A DNA stretch of 64,000 bases, taken from the NCBI RefSeq assembly GCF_003073045.1, contig NC_037599.1, positions 16,904,055 through 16,968,054 of the forward strand, given 5' to 3'. Under the pieces are notes generated by a model that worked only from the letters and a program-made list of their open reading frames with translations, did not search any database and was not told where the DNA came from. The translations under genes were made by a program, and so were the position numbers. Below, piece after piece: positions 62,801 to 64,000 of the stretch. Numbering within the stretch: the first letter of the stretch is position 1; every line of letters starts with the position of its first letter. Origin of the DNA: Pomacea canaliculata. Its lineage: Eukaryota; Mollusca; Gastropoda; Architaenioglossa; Ampullariidae.

Positions 62801-64000
62801 GTTTAACTGTTTAGAACAACTAAATACCTATATATATATCGATTTAAACAGATTTTTTTTTTTTAACCTTTATGATGAATATACTTTAGGCAACTTTGAT
62901 GCTTGAAAGGTATAAGAAATTAATATTAAAACCAAACTTTACTACAACTACATATATTTGAACCAAGGACATTTACAACTGTAATCATTACAGCAGAAAA
63001 CCCAGAGATTATGTATATCAAGTTTAAGAAAAGGAACATCAAAACTAAGTAAAATTCAGGAAAACAATGTTCTAAAACATTCATGCACGCACACATGATA
63101 TGGCCTTTCTCTCTCTCTCTCTTTTTTTTTTTTTAGTTTGGTTAATATGCAGCTCTTAATATGCCACAAAATATGGCTGCCTAATGTATAAGTATTTGCT
63201 TTTTTAAAAAATGTAGAAAGTTGATGAATGAACGGGACACATCTCCATTTTCAAGTGTAATAATCAGTCTTCAACATTAAAGCAAGAGTACTCATCTAAT
63301 ACCATACGTACCACCTGTCCTTTGAAACAATCAAAACTTTTGAAATTATGTATCCCGAACTCAATTTTTCACATGACTACATGTAAGCATCACAAAATAA
63401 AAACTTCTTCAAATATGCAAAAATATATATATAAAAAAAAGGACTTAGACTCATAATGTACATCACAAAAAGCAGAGGAAAAGCTCAACAAATTTTCAGT
63501 CTGAGCACCAATACTGTGATTAGTGATAAGTTTCCCCCTAAACAGCAACAACAGGGCTGCTTCAGCTGTAACATTGCCCTTGTCTTAGAAGACCTAGTAA
63601 TACTAGTACATACAGGTTTCATAAAGATTACTAGCATCTTTTATCGCAGACAAGTATCAGTCATAGTCACTAATACTTATATGGAACATTGTTCTGGAAA
63701 GCTGTTGCCGAAATGTCACAACAAATAAGAAATAAAGGAAACAGATTCCCAGCCCTGTTGACTCGCTATTTGAAAGTTACAGGCTATGCAGTTATATGCA
63801 ATGTTGTTGTCAAACAGGTGTGGGAGGATTACTGCTTTCATTTATAAAATCGTCAGACAGACGCATGCACCTTCATACTTTGACTTGTTGGCATTACCTA
63901 ATAAGAAGGATGCGCATGCCGCTAATTTTTAACGATTTCCGATGAATGCAGCATTCATGCACTGCTTTCATGTTTCTGACTGAACACCAGTTATAATTAC
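62801..64000. other. intergenic to window end, no supported gene
   Basis: AT-rich DNA with simple repeats: T run near 62850, (CT)n and T run at 63106-63135, and A run near 63430. The frame 63456-63728 is unrecognised. Confidence 0.4.

Overview
The window is animal genomic DNA: coding exons are short, bounded by GT/AG sites, and sit in large introns and intergenic DNA full of (TG)n tracts, decayed LINEs, tRNA-derived SINEs and small DNA transposons. Gene content and repeat style suggest a lophotrochozoan, most likely a gastropod mollusc. That placement is inference only. No prokaryotic operon, rRNA, CRISPR array or intact tRNA gene was seen. Exon models were built by hand by joining conserved frames across splice sites of matching phase; no transcript or database evidence was available. 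Left end (1-7.0 kb): the 3' end of a CR1/L2-like LINE, a broken piggyBac-transposase-derived gene with one intron (1.9-4.6 kb), and a second, heavily decayed LINE on the minus strand (5.3-7.0 kb). Centre left (8.9-22.1 kb): the most unusual locus, two related multi-exon genes in convergent (tail-to-tail) orientation. Each encodes a KH-like segment, a NERD/PD-(D/E)XK nuclease-like segment and a superfamily-1 helicase-like P-loop NTPase. Exon order, lengths and intron phases match between copies, so they are an inverted duplication. Both have a reading-frame break at the same place just before the P-loop. Architecture resembles nuclease-helicase proteins of nucleic-acid defence, but that role is inference. 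Centre (22-30 kb): palindromic elements, LINE pieces, a duplicated exon fragment (24.1-24.4 kb, minus) and unassigned candidate exons. 30.8-46.1 kb: a complete 20-exon choline transporter-like (SLC44/CTL1-like) gene on the plus strand, 628 codons, in frame throughout, with a foldback transposon (33.4-33.8 kb) and a SINE in its first intron. Several of its 3' splice sites abut TG repeats or a minisatellite. Right part: a Harbinger-like transposon remnant (51.2-51.7 kb), then a two-exon lengsin / glutamine-synthetase-like gene (52.0-53.7 kb) with a single-base frame break. At 56.4-57.3 kb four short exons with compatible phases make a possible 118-residue protein of unknown function. The rest (57.3-64 kb) is AT-rich and apparently non-coding, with a LINE 3' end and an hAT-type MITE.
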